Source: GCA-2717185 sp047517345 | Lineage (GTDB): Bacteria; Pseudomonadota; Alphaproteobacteria; UBA8366; GCA-2717185 | Reading direction: 5' to 3' | Assembly (NCBI GenBank): GCA_047517345.1 | Contig: JAKZTB010000075.1 | Span: 1 to 24,905, forward strand | Length of the DNA stretch: 24,905 nt | Shown here: in pieces, positions 18,214 through 24,905 of the stretch | How positions within the stretch are numbered: position 1 is the stretch's first letter | Layout: each line of letters opens with the position of its first letter | Made by a program: the position numbers and the translations under genes | Notes under the pieces: generated by a model | What the model saw: the letters and a program-made list of their open reading frames with translations, nothing else | Told to the model about the DNA's origin: nothing | Databases searched by the model: none

Positions 18214-18765
18214 TCAGTCCCGCAGCGGCGCTTCGACCCCATCCGGCAACGGTGTTTGAGCCACGTTCAGGGTCATCGAAATGATCGTGTAGTAACCGCA
18301 CAAGGCGATGAGTTCGACCGCACCGGCTTCGCCGAGCTGCTCGACGACCCAGGCATAATTCTCGTCGCTAACGCCATGTTTTTCATGCAGTTCGGTGCAG
18401 AACTCATAGACCGCAGCCTCGTCGGACTTGCTGAAGCTGGGACGGCGGCGCTGCGCCATGGCGTTGACGATCGCCTCGTCGACGCCGACTTCGAGGGCGA
18501 TGCGGGCGTGCGCAAACCATTCGTATTGCGCGGTCCAGAAGCGGCCCGTGGCCAGGATCGCGATCTCGCGCAACTTGTCCGGCAAAGTCCCGTCGAAGCG
18601 CAGGGATGCACCCATACGCTGGACCGCGTCGGCGACGCCGGGATTGTGCAACAGGGCGGCAAACGGCCCGCGAACGCTGCCGCGCGGACCGGCGGCGATG
18701 GCGTCGTGCGCCGTTTTCTGTGCGGCGGTCAAATTCTCCGGATCGATTGCGGCCAACCGGCTCAT
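18214..18765 (-). CDS. Carboxymuconolactone decarboxylase-like (AhpD fold) protein
   Basis: All-helical AhpD-like protein of 183 residues, first gene of the operon with hyuA and hyuB. The conserved core REIAILATGRFWTAQYEWFAHARIALEVGV (66-95, split here by description only) matches CMD-type proteins. The redox CxxC of AhpD is absent, and the only cysteines, near 122 and 156, are far apart, so a peroxidase role is unlikely. Start ATG 18765 has GAGGGGAA five nt upstream. It may be a decarboxylase, isomerase-like or substrate-binding protein for the pathway; function is not determined. Confidence 0.82.
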   Translation of the reverse strand: MSRLAAIDPENLTAAQKTAHDAIAAGPRGSVRGPFAALLHNPGVADAVQRMGASLRFDGTLPDKLREIAILATGRFWTAQYEWFAHARIALEVGVDEAIVNAMAQRRRPSFSKSDEAAVYEFCTELHEKHGVSDENYAWVVEQLGEAGAVELIALCGYYTIISMTLNVAQTPLPDGVEAPLRD

Positions 18766-18842
18766 GAAATTCCCCTCATGCGGTTTGCAGATTTGTGGCC
18801 CACATTAACGATCCGCGGCGGCGGGTAAAGAGTGTGCCGTGA

Positions 18843-18871
18843 TTGTGGCGGACAAAGCGACGCGATAGCAT
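18843..18871 (+). promoter_or_regulatory. Candidate promoter of the DksA-like gene
   Basis: TTGTGG (18843-18848) and TAGCAT (18866-18871) are 17 bp apart, matching sigma-70 hexamers at 3/6 and 4/6. It would start transcription about 22 nt before GTG 18900, consistent with that start choice. Confidence 0.35.
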
Positions 18872-18899
18872 AGGAGACCAAGCCGAAGGATATTTTTCC

Positions 18900-19238
18900 G
18901 TGGCACGCGAGCCCGATTCCAAAACTGCGAAAAAGCAGCTAGCCGAAAAACGTCGCGAGTTGCAGTCAATCGCGGAGGCAAGCCGCGAATCGCGCAAACC
19001 CGTCGAACTCGACCAGAGCCGGGTCGGCCGCCTATCGCGCATGGATGCGCTGCGGGATCAGGCTATGGCGTTGGAAACGGAACGCCGTCGGGAAATCGAG
19101 ATGCGGCGTATCGATGCGGCTTTGGAACGTGTCGAGACCGGCGATTACGGCTATTGCTTGACGTGCGGCGAGGCGATCGAACCCAAACGTTTGGAATTCG
19201 ATCCGGCAACGCCAGTCTGTATAGACTGCGCCCAGTAA
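18900..19238 (+). CDS. DksA/TraR family C4 zinc-finger protein
   Basis: Small RNA-polymerase-binding regulator of the DksA/TraR family, acting through the secondary channel. GTG 18900 with AAGGA at 18886-18890 gives 112 residues; the longer frame from 18843 would start within the probable promoter. A Lys/Arg/Glu-rich helical region (10-82) forms a coiled-coil hairpin whose tip is ELDQSRVGRLSRMDALRDQA (36-55). The zinc finger is Cys86-x2-Cys89-x17-Cys107-x2-Cys110 (YCLTCGEAIE...CIDC). It is shorter than E. coli DksA (151 residues), like many alphaproteobacterial paralogues. It stands alone, divergent from the CMD-hyuAB operon and convergent with the histidine kinase gene. Confidence 0.9.
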   Translation: MAREPDSKTAKKQLAEKRRELQSIAEASRESRKPVELDQSRVGRLSRMDALRDQAMALETERRREIEMRRIDAALERVETGDYGYCLTCGEAIEPKRLEFDPATPVCIDCAQ

Positions 19239-19253
19239 CGTATCGGACGGCGT

Positions 19254-20921
19254 TTATGCAGCGGTGTGCGACGGGTCCATAGGTTCCACGGGTAGAGAAA
19301 ATTTAACGGAAGTGCCGACGCCGATCTTGCTTTTTATGCTGAGCGAACCGCCATGTTTCTCGACCAGATGCTTCGCGAGATACAAGCCGAGCCCAGTTCC
19401 TTCGAGATGATGCGAGGCGCTTGAAGTGGCTTGTGTGAACGGTTGGAGTATCCGCGAAATATCTTCATCAGCGATACCTTTGCCGGTGTCGTTTATCGTG
19501 AACGCAACTTCATCGCCTTGCGATTGCTCGACGGTGATGGAGATCTTTCCTGACCTTGGTGTGAATTTTATCGCATTGGTCAGAAGATTCAGGAGGACTT
19601 GTCGTAAACGCAGCGTATCGGCGCGTACGGTCTTCAGCGTTTCGTCGACTTGTATATCCAGTTCCAGCTCGGCTCGGGTTAACCGGTCCATGACCATCAC
19701 CTCACACTCGCGCAGCAGCCTGCGAATGTCGGCGTCGACTATGCGGATCGAAAATTCGCCGGTGTGGAGTTTGGCGGCATCGAGAATGTCGTTGATGATG
19801 GCCAGAAGATGCGTTCCGGATGCATTGATGTCTTTCGCGTAGTCTACATATCGGCGATTGCCGATTTCGCCAAAAACCTGATTTTTCATGACGTCGGAAA
19901 AACCGATAATTGCGTTTAACGGCGTACGCAATTCGTGGCTCATGTTGGCGACGAATTCCGTCTTTGCGGCGTCGGCGCGCTCCGCTTGTTCTTTTGCCGT
20001 TCGCAGTGCGTCTTCAGTCGTTTTTTGCTGCGTGATGTCGGCACCGGTTCCCCTGTAGCCGAGGAAGTCTCCACCTTCGTTGTAGTGAGGGACGCCACTT
20101 ATCGATAGCCAAACGACACGACCGTCCGGCTTGGTCCGCGAGTGAATGAAATTTCGGAATGGACGATGCGCTTCCAAGTCGTCCACATGCTGCCGCCAAA
20201 CGATTGGGTCGACCGATTCTCGAATGCCAGATTCTTGCCGCGTTTTACCGAGCAACCATTCCGACGGAACGCCGGTGATTTCCGTAAATCGATCGGAGAA
20301 ATAGGAGAATCGCAATTCCGGATCCATTTCCCAGAACCAGTCGGATGTTGTGCTGGCGAAATCGCGGAAGCGCTTTTCATTTTCGCTCAACACGAATTTT
20401 GTCGCACGGCGGAGTTCGAGTTCGCCGATGACCAGCGACGCCATGTCATCGAGGACGTGCAATTGCTTATCGCTCAGCGCGCGTGGTCTGGTGTCCATGG
20501 CGCACAACGTCCCAATGCTGGTACCGTCGCGTGTACGCAATGGCATCCCTGCATAGAAACGAAAACCGGCGGGGCCAAGGACAAAGGGATTGTTGGCAAA
20601 ACGTTCGTCTAGCCTCGCATCTTCGACAACCAGGCGACTGTTTTGCGAAATGGTAACGTCGCAGAATGCCCCTTCGCGCGCGCACTCTTCGACCTTGGCG
20701 CCAAACGCGGATTTAAACCATATTCGGTGGGCGTCGATAAACGTTACGAATGCGACTGGCGTACCCAGCGCCGTACCGATTATTCGAGTGATCCGGTCGA
20801 AGGCTTCTTCGGGCGGTGTATCGACGATCGCGAATTCGTCGAGAGCAACAAGCCGGGCACGATCGGAGTCCGACAGTATGTCCGTGTTCTGACGGGTCGA
20901 ATTTGTATCGTTGAACGAAAT
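19254..20921 (-). CDS. GAF-PAS sensor histidine kinase, probable ATT start
   Basis: Soluble or peripheral sensor kinase with no transmembrane segment. Using ATT 20921 as start gives 555 residues: GAF domain (about 24-165; ALDEFAIVDTPPEEAFDRIT, FYAGMPLRTRDG), PAS domain (about 183-295), HisKA with phospho-acceptor His329 in NMSHELRTPLNAIIGFSDVM, and HATPase_c with N-box Asn449, NDTGKGI near 477-483 and GTGLGL (508-513). The first ATG in frame (20546) falls inside the GAF domain. Upstream of it the frame stays open to a TAA at 20948-20946 and encodes a perfect GAF N-terminal half, yet has no ATG, GTG or TTG. ATT 20921 follows GAGGA with a 7-nt spacer. No response regulator gene is adjacent. The domain assignment is firm; the start is inference. 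Confidence 0.8.
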   Translation of the reverse strand: MSFNDTNSTRQNTDILSDSDRARLVALDEFAIVDTPPEEAFDRITRIIGTALGTPVAFVTFIDAHRIWFKSAFGAKVEECAREGAFCDVTISQNSRLVVEDARLDERFANNPFVLGPAGFRFYAGMPLRTRDGTSIGTLCAMDTRPRALSDKQLHVLDDMASLVIGELELRRATKFVLSENEKRFRDFASTTSDWFWEMDPELRFSYFSDRFTEITGVPSEWLLGKTRQESGIRESVDPIVWRQHVDDLEAHRPFRNFIHSRTKPDGRVVWLSISGVPHYNEGGDFLGYRGTGADITQQKTTEDALRTAKEQAERADAAKTEFVANMSHELRTPLNAIIGFSDVMKNQVFGEIGNRRYVDYAKDINASGTHLLAIINDILDAAKLHTGEFSIRIVDADIRRLLRECEVMVMDRLTRAELELDIQVDETLKTVRADTLRLRQVLLNLLTNAIKFTPRSGKISITVEQSQGDEVAFTINDTGKGIADEDISRILQPFTQATSSASHHLEGTGLGLYLAKHLVEKHGGSLSIKSKIGVGTSVKFSLPVEPMDPSHTAA

Positions 20922-20928
20922 GATTCTT

Positions 20929-20933
20929 TCCTC
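20929..20933 (-). promoter_or_regulatory. Ribosome binding site pointing to the ATT start
   Basis: GAGGA on the minus strand (20933-20929) lies 7 nt before ATT 20921-20919 and 4 nt before ATC 20924-20922. It is the only good Shine-Dalgarno-like site between the upstream stop and the GAF domain. Confidence 0.5.
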
Positions 20934-21150
20934 AAATTCAATGCCTTATCGCAGAAAGCGTCGTCTTCTCACCCTATTCGGTTATCCATCCTGACAAGCG
21001 TTATCGCGGAGCCACCGAAATTCCAACTCGCGACGGGAAATAAATAGGCAAACCTAGTTAAGGATTATTACAAAATTTGATTTACGATTTATTAAAGGTG
21101 CGAATTGAAGGTTGAACTTACGGCCCAACCTGTGCCAACTAATCGTATAT

Positions 21151-22317
21151 CTACCGATCGATAAAACTGCGGCCGATATATTGCTGGTGAACCTGCTTTG
21201 TACCTTCCCAAATCTGGCAGATTTTGGCGTCGCGCATGAGCCGTTCGACCCGGTAGTCTTTGATATAGCCGTAGCCACCGTGAAGTTGGACCGCGTCCGT
21301 GGCGATGCGCATGGCGACGTCGCCCGCGCGCATTTTCAACATCGAGGCTTCGATGCTGAAATCTTCCGCACCGTCGTCGACCATGCGGCCGACATACCAC
21401 AATAAAGTCTCGCAGAGTGCGAGTTCCGTCGCCATGTCCGACAACAGGAACTGGATGCCTTGAAAATCGATAATCGGCCGGCCGGACTGACGGCGCTGGT
21501 TGATGTAGGCGGTGGCGTCTTCGAAAGCCGCGCGTGCGATGCCGAGTGCATGGGCGCCGACGCTGGGTCGCGATTTATTCAGCGATGCCAATAAGATGCG
21601 GAGACCGTCGCCGGGTTCGCACAGCAGGTTCGCGCGCGGTACACGGCAATCGTCGAAAGTCAGCGGCGTCGTCGCCGACGCGCGTATACCCATCTTGTCC
21701 TCCGGCTTGCCGGCGGAGAAACCGGGCGTGTCCTTTTCGAGGACGAGTACGGAAATCGAAGCTTTACCGTCATCTATTTCCGACCATTTGCCGAATACCA
21801 GATAGAAATCCGAGACGCCGCCGTTGGAAATGAATGTCTTGCCGCCGCTGACGATGATGTCGTCGCCGTCCGGCGTAAATCGCGTCGTCATGCCCGTCGC
21901 GTCGGAACCGGCATTCGGTTCGGTGATGCACAGCGAGGCGAGTGCGCCCTCGGCCAGTTTCGGCAGAATTCGTTTCTTCTGTTCGTCGGTCGCAAAATCG
22001 ATGACCGGCTTCATGGCGTGGAAGTTCGTCGCCCAGATGATGCCGGTCGCCGCGCAGGCCTTGCTGATTTCGCGCACGCAGGCGAGATAGGCGCTGAAGG
22101 ACAACGCCGCGCCGCCATAGGCTTCCGGGACGAACATCGCGTTCAGGCCGAGCGCGTTGATTTCTTCGATATTGTCCCACGGGAACGCCCCGCTGGCGTC
22201 ATAGGCGGCAGCGCGCGGCGCGATCTTGTCGCGCGCTAGCGTCCGCACGCTATCGAACAGCATCGTTTCGTCTTCGTTCAACGTGACGGAGGCATCCAGA
22301 TGATCGAAAAGCTTCAT
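21151..22317 (-). CDS. Acyl-CoA dehydrogenase
   Basis: FAD-dependent alpha,beta-dehydrogenation of an acyl-CoA. From ATG 22317 (AGGGAAA about 6 nt upstream) it has 388 residues; the in-frame ATG at 22350 overlaps the upstream gene and is rejected. Motifs: LCITEPNAGSDATGM (129-143) for FAD/substrate binding, FISNGG (162-167), LHGGYGYIKDY near 345-355, and the catalytic base Glu371 in ICQIWEGTKQVHQQYIGR. Length and order match short/medium-chain type enzymes. It is the last gene of the operon, 10 nt after the SDR stop. Electron transfer flavoprotein genes are not in the window. Chain length or branched substrate cannot be judged. Confidence 0.94.
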   Translation of the reverse strand: MKLFDHLDASVTLNEDETMLFDSVRTLARDKIAPRAAAYDASGAFPWDNIEEINALGLNAMFVPEAYGGAALSFSAYLACVREISKACAATGIIWATNFHAMKPVIDFATDEQKKRILPKLAEGALASLCITEPNAGSDATGMTTRFTPDGDDIIVSGGKTFISNGGVSDFYLVFGKWSEIDDGKASISVLVLEKDTPGFSAGKPEDKMGIRASATTPLTFDDCRVPRANLLCEPGDGLRILLASLNKSRPSVGAHALGIARAAFEDATAYINQRRQSGRPIIDFQGIQFLLSDMATELALCETLLWYVGRMVDDGAEDFSIEASMLKMRAGDVAMRIATDAVQLHGGYGYIKDYRVERLMRDAKICQIWEGTKQVHQQYIGRSFIDR

Positions 22318-22327
22318 CGCAATTTCC

Positions 22328-23065
22328 CTAGAGCGCGACCGATTGCGCACCGTCGAGATAAATGGTCTCGCCGGTCAGGAAGGGAATATCTTCCGCGAAC
22401 AACGCCGCCACCAGCCGGGCCACGTCGCCGACCGTTCCCGGTTTCTGCATCGGCGCGCGTTGCCGTAACCATTCGCGGGTCTTTTCGTCGGCGAAAAATT
22501 CGTGATTGAAGTCGGTCTCGATATAGCCGGGTGCGATGTTCATGACGCTGATGCCATTGCGCGCCCATTCCACCGCGTGACAGCGCGTGATCGCGGCGAT
22601 TGCGGCCTTGGAGGCGCAGTAGGGCAGGTTCCGAGGCACGCCGATCTTATCCCAGAACGATCCGATATTGACGATCTCGCCACCGCCGGCCACGCAAAGA
22701 TGCGGGTAGGCTTCCCGGCTCACCATCATCACCGACGTCGCGTTGGTGCGCATGACCGCCTCATAGTCGGCCACTGAAAGCTCGGCGCTCTTGTACTCGA
22801 CCAGAACGCCCGCATTGTTGACAAGGCCGGTAAGGCGGCCCGCCGCTTTCACAAGCCCCGTGAGCGCCTCGTTCACGCTGGCCTCGTCCGTGACGTCGCA
22901 CCGGAACGGCAAAAGCGTTGCCCCTTCCGGCAACTCGTCCGGCAGCCCACCGCTGCGGGACAGGCAGCCGACGGTGAAGCCGCGCCGGCCCACCTCGCGA
23001 GCGATCTCAGCGCCGATGCCGCGGCTCGAACCGGTGACCGCAATGACCTTGCCGTTTTCAGCCAT
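22328..23065 (-). CDS. SDR family oxidoreductase of the acyl-CoA operon
   Basis: Classical short-chain dehydrogenase, 245 residues from ATG 23065, which overlaps the enoyl-CoA hydratase stop by 8 nt (ATGGCTGA). Motifs: TGSSRGIG (11-18), NNAG (83-86), catalytic Ser136, Tyr149 and Lys153 (YCASK), and TGETIYLDGAQ at the end. The in-frame ATG 17 codons earlier lies inside the hydratase gene. Placed between enoyl-CoA hydratase and acyl-CoA dehydrogenase, it may act as the 3-hydroxyacyl-CoA (or related hydroxy-acid) dehydrogenase of the route; this is inferred from context only. Confidence 0.9.
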   Translation of the reverse strand: MAENGKVIAVTGSSRGIGAEIAREVGRRGFTVGCLSRSGGLPDELPEGATLLPFRCDVTDEASVNEALTGLVKAAGRLTGLVNNAGVLVEYKSAELSVADYEAVMRTNATSVMMVSREAYPHLCVAGGGEIVNIGSFWDKIGVPRNLPYCASKAAIAAITRCHAVEWARNGISVMNIAPGYIETDFNHEFFADEKTREWLRQRAPMQKPGTVGDVARLVAALFAEDIPFLTGETIYLDGAQSVAL

Positions 23066-23825
23066 CGCGGAATTCCGGCTTGCGTTTCGCCAGGAAAGCG
23101 GCCGTGCCTTCGACACTGTCTCCGGTCTGGAAAGACATGGTGTTGAGGTCCGCTTCCACTTTCAGCCCTTCGTAAATCGGCAGGTCGAGCGCCCGTTTCA
23201 CCGCATCGCGGGCGAAGCCCAGGACAGGCAGACTGTAGCAGGTGAACTCACGGGCAAAGGCCATGCCGGCCTCCAGCGGGTCGCCGTCGACGATTCGGTT
23301 CACCAGCCCTATGCGCGCCGCCTCTTCGGCTTCGACAGTACGGCCTGTCATGACCAATTCGAGTGCGCGGCCCTCCCCGACGAGGCGTGGTAGGCGCTGG
23401 GTGCCGCCGTATCCGGGGATCAGTCCCAGCTTGATTTCCGGCAGGCCCATCTTGGCGTTCGGTGCCGCAACCCGGAAGGTGCAGGCCAAGGCCAACTCCA
23501 AGCCGCCGCCGAACGCGTAACCGTTGATGATTGCGACGGAAGGGATCGGGAATGTGTCGAGCCTCGCGAATGTGCGTTGCCCGGCCTCCGCGCCCCGCTT
23601 GGATTCAGTAAGGCTGCGGTTCGCCAACTCGTTGATGTCGGCGCCGGCACAGAAGGCCTTATCGCCGGCGCCGATGAACAGCACGGCGCGCGCATCCGAC
23701 TCCGCCACGTCGCTCAGTGCGGCGCCGATTTCGCGCACGATCTGGAAACTCAGCGCGTTCAGCGCTTCCGGCCGGTTTAAAGTGATGACGGCGAACTCGT
23801 CGCACCGGGTCAGTTCGACAGGCAT
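23058..23825 (-). CDS. Enoyl-CoA hydratase/isomerase
   Basis: Crotonase-fold enzyme adding water across the 2,3 double bond of enoyl-CoA. In 255 residues: oxyanion/CoA-binding segment AFCAGADINEL (57-67), Gly107 in GYAFGGGLELA, and both catalytic glutamates, Glu110 and Glu130 (GLPEIKLGLIPGYGGTQRL), 20 residues apart as in the rat mitochondrial enzyme (Glu144/Glu164). Hydratase activity is therefore likely. ATG 23825 has AAGGAAGG about 7 nt upstream. It is second in the operon, 48 nt after the DUF4286-like gene, and overlaps the SDR gene. Confidence 0.94.
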   Translation of the reverse strand: MPVELTRCDEFAVITLNRPEALNALSFQIVREIGAALSDVAESDARAVLFIGAGDKAFCAGADINELANRSLTESKRGAEAGQRTFARLDTFPIPSVAIINGYAFGGGLELALACTFRVAAPNAKMGLPEIKLGLIPGYGGTQRLPRLVGEGRALELVMTGRTVEAEEAARIGLVNRIVDGDPLEAGMAFAREFTCYSLPVLGFARDAVKRALDLPIYEGLKVEADLNTMSFQTGDSVEGTAAFLAKRKPEFRDG

Positions 23826-23873
23826 GGCTCTACCTTCCTTATTCGGTCGTTTGTAACGGGTGGGATGCCACGG

Positions 23874-24569
23874 TCACGAATAATCATTTCGGCGTGCATC
23901 GTTGCCGTAAAGCAGTCGGTACAGCCCACGATACACGGTGCCGGCGCCATACTGGCGTAATGCCTCGCGCAATTGAACGGCTCGGCAGGCGGCCCGGACG
24001 AAGGCCGGTTCGGTGCCTTCGACGAAAAATGCCCACTCGACGGTGGCATCCGCTTCCGAGCGAAGTTGGCCTTCGGTGCTGTCGTTCGCAGATCGATTTT
24101 GTCCGCTTACGAGCAGTTGCGCGCCGGTCATGCCCGGCTGTTCGAGCAATGCGGGTATCGCCCGGTCGATCAGCCATGCCGCGAGCGCCGTCGGGACCGC
24201 GACTCCGGGGCGTGGTCGAATTGACGCAACGACGCTGCCATAACCGCGCCCGACGCGGGCTTCGATATCGAGCACGGCGCGGGTCATGTTGTGAAAGCTC
24301 GGCATGATGCGCTGCGTCCAGGGCGTCGGGTTGTCGAGCGTCTTTCGGTAGGGTGCGCTCGACAAAATGTCCGAGCCGGCGGTGTCGTACAGGGCCATAT
24401 AGCGTGGCCGGCCGGAAATGGCGCGGTAGCGCCGGCCGCTCAGGAATCCGGGCACGTCGCACCGCTCGTTGACGTGTTGACGATTGTACCATTCGTTGAA
24501 GTCCGCCTCGCCGTCGGCTTTGGCGTCGGTCCAGACAGCGAGAACGGCTCCGGCGTCGTTGCCTTGCAC
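23874..24569 (-). CDS. DUF4286-like dimeric alpha-beta barrel protein
   Basis: A 231-residue protein of unknown function, first in the acyl-CoA operon. Residues 22-45 (DFNEWYNRQHVNERCDVPGFLSG, given in pieces) resemble the EthD/DUF4286 ferredoxin-like motif in which Trp27, Tyr28, His32 and Glu35 are conserved; RYMALYDTAGSDIL and PTPWTQRIMP continue it. The second half (about 110-220, VEWAFFVEGTEPAFVRAACRA) looks like a second, diverged barrel repeat. The start is GTG 24569, with AAGG about 10 nt upstream. Such proteins often bind or remove hydrophobic intermediates; a role with CoA or aromatic substrates is only inferred. Confidence 0.72.
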   Translation of the reverse strand: MQGNDAGAVLAVWTDAKADGEADFNEWYNRQHVNERCDVPGFLSGRRYRAISGRPRYMALYDTAGSDILSSAPYRKTLDNPTPWTQRIMPSFHNMTRAVLDIEARVGRGYGSVVASIRPRPGVAVPTALAAWLIDRAIPALLEQPGMTGAQLLVSGQNRSANDSTEGQLRSEADATVEWAFFVEGTEPAFVRAACRAVQLREALRQYGAGTVYRGLYRLLYGNDARRNDYS

Positions 24570-24692
24570 CTTTGTCTACCTTTGCAATGTGGTTATTGTG
24601 ACGCAATCCCAACATGGACATGGACTCTTTGTCCAGCCTGGGGCGCGGGCCGGGGGGCTAGGAGCCTGTTCGAGTTATGCTTACAGTCTGCA

Positions 24693-24789
24693 TCGACCAG
24701 AGAGGTGTGCGAGTTAGGAGGGGGTGCGCAGACGATGCCGGCAGCATCGTTAAGCATCGCCGACGCGGCATGCACACCTCTCTGGTCGA
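24693..24789. repeat. Perfect 18-bp inverted repeat with inner hairpin
   Basis: TCGACCAGAGAGGTGTGC (24693-24710) and its exact complement (24772-24789) enclose 61 nt. That loop itself holds ACGATGC (24732-24738) and GCATCGT (24744-24750), a 7-bp stem with a 5-nt loop. There is no T-run after either arm. Confidence 0.9.
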
Positions 24790-24803
24790 CCCGAAGGGCC
24801 GCG

Positions 24804-24870
24804 TTCTCAAGCGTTTGGGACGTCGTCCGGCGTCGCCGCGCGACATCGTCCTAACCCAAGATCTTGAGAA
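24804..24870. repeat. Second imperfect inverted repeat
   Basis: TTCTCAAG (24804-24811) pairs with CTTGAGAA (24863-24870). Inside, TTGGG pairs with CCCAA, and ACG/CGT can extend it with small bulges. It directly follows the 18-bp repeat and may belong to the same element. Confidence 0.65.
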
Positions 24871-24905
24871 TGCGGTGCAGAGCATAAGCATTACTTGGGC
24901 AGACT

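Larger units (their letters stand above)
24570..24905. other. Non-coding end region rich in inverted repeats
   Basis: No convincing gene was found in these 336 bases; the open frames present match no family I recognise and run through repeat arms. It contains a perfect 18-bp inverted repeat, an inner 7-bp hairpin, a second imperfect inverted repeat and an outer imperfect stem (24676-24691 with 24877-24892, 12/16). AGTCTGC at 24685-24691 also matches GCAGACT at the last seven bases of the window, so the structure may continue beyond it. The upstream signals of the DUF4286-like operon must also lie here. Confidence 0.6.

Noticed and set aside
18214..18765. AhpD-type alkylhydroperoxidase function
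   Set aside because: The CxxC redox motif required for AhpD activity is missing.
19213..19228. CAGTCT-gtat-AGACTG hairpin near the end of the DksA-like gene
   Set aside because: It lies wholly inside the zinc-finger codons, has no T-run, and the pairing is explained by coding sequence.
21123..21138. Sigma-54-like site on the minus strand (TGGCAC and GC at -24/-12 spacing) before the histidine kinase gene
   Set aside because: The TT of the -12 element is replaced by GG, the site is about 200 nt from the start, and no enhancer-binding regulator is nearby.
24658..24891. Small Arg/Ser-rich minus-strand frame at the window end
   Set aside because: It is built across the inverted-repeat arms, matches no family I know, and lacks a ribosome binding site.

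Overview
The window looks like chromosomal DNA from a GC-rich alphaproteobacterium, probably Rhodospirillales-like. This is inferred from codon use and from the family mix: alphaproteobacterial-type CobC, DUF1028, HyuA/HyuB, a short DksA-like protein, a GAF-PAS histidine kinase and DUF4286-like dimeric barrels. No rRNA, tRNA, CRISPR array or intact transposase gene was seen. Gene density is high, with many 4-8 nt overlaps.

Layout. (1) 169-1263 (+): a TIGR03032-type gene cut in two by one in-frame TGA. (2) 1276-2265 (-): a D-2-hydroxyacid dehydrogenase. (3) 2558-8231 (+): a closely spaced five-gene run of Wzx/PST-type flippase, ABC-F ATPase, alpha/beta hydrolase, SDR oxidoreductase and metallophosphoesterase. 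(4) 8228-9991 (-): a large M28-like metallopeptidase with intact zinc ligands but His in place of the catalytic Glu. (5) 10173-12410 (+): polyphosphate kinase. (6) 12414-12676: a 263-bp non-coding IS630-like MITE whose TA duplication and CTAG site are still visible. It sits between ppk and the convergent cobC. (7) 13773-14477 (+): DUF1028 protein, convergent with a hyuB-hyuA-carboxymuconolactone-decarboxylase-like operon (14512-18765, -). (8) 18900-19238 (+): DksA/TraR-like zinc-finger protein. (9) 19254-20921 (-): GAF-PAS-HisKA-HATPase sensor kinase whose only well-placed start is ATT. (10) 21151-24569 (-): a four-gene acyl-CoA catabolism operon (DUF4286-like protein, enoyl-CoA hydratase, SDR, acyl-CoA dehydrogenase). 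(11) 24570-24905: non-coding DNA rich in nested inverted repeats that appears to run off the window end.

How the genes fit together. The 21-24.5 kb operon reads as a beta-oxidation-like route: dehydrogenation, hydration, then oxidation, with an accessory small-ligand barrel protein. The hyuAB-CMD operon with the facing DUF1028 gene suggests hydrolysis of a cyclic amide or hydantoin-like compound; the substrate is not evident. Ppk, the DksA-like protein and the sensor kinase point to stress and nutrient signalling but are not one operon.

The most interesting signals are the MITE at 12.4-12.7 kb, the structured repeat region at the right end, the ATT-initiated kinase, the single-codon interruption of the TIGR03032 gene and the Glu-to-His change in the M28-like enzyme. 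No complete, clearly novel defence or mobile system was found.
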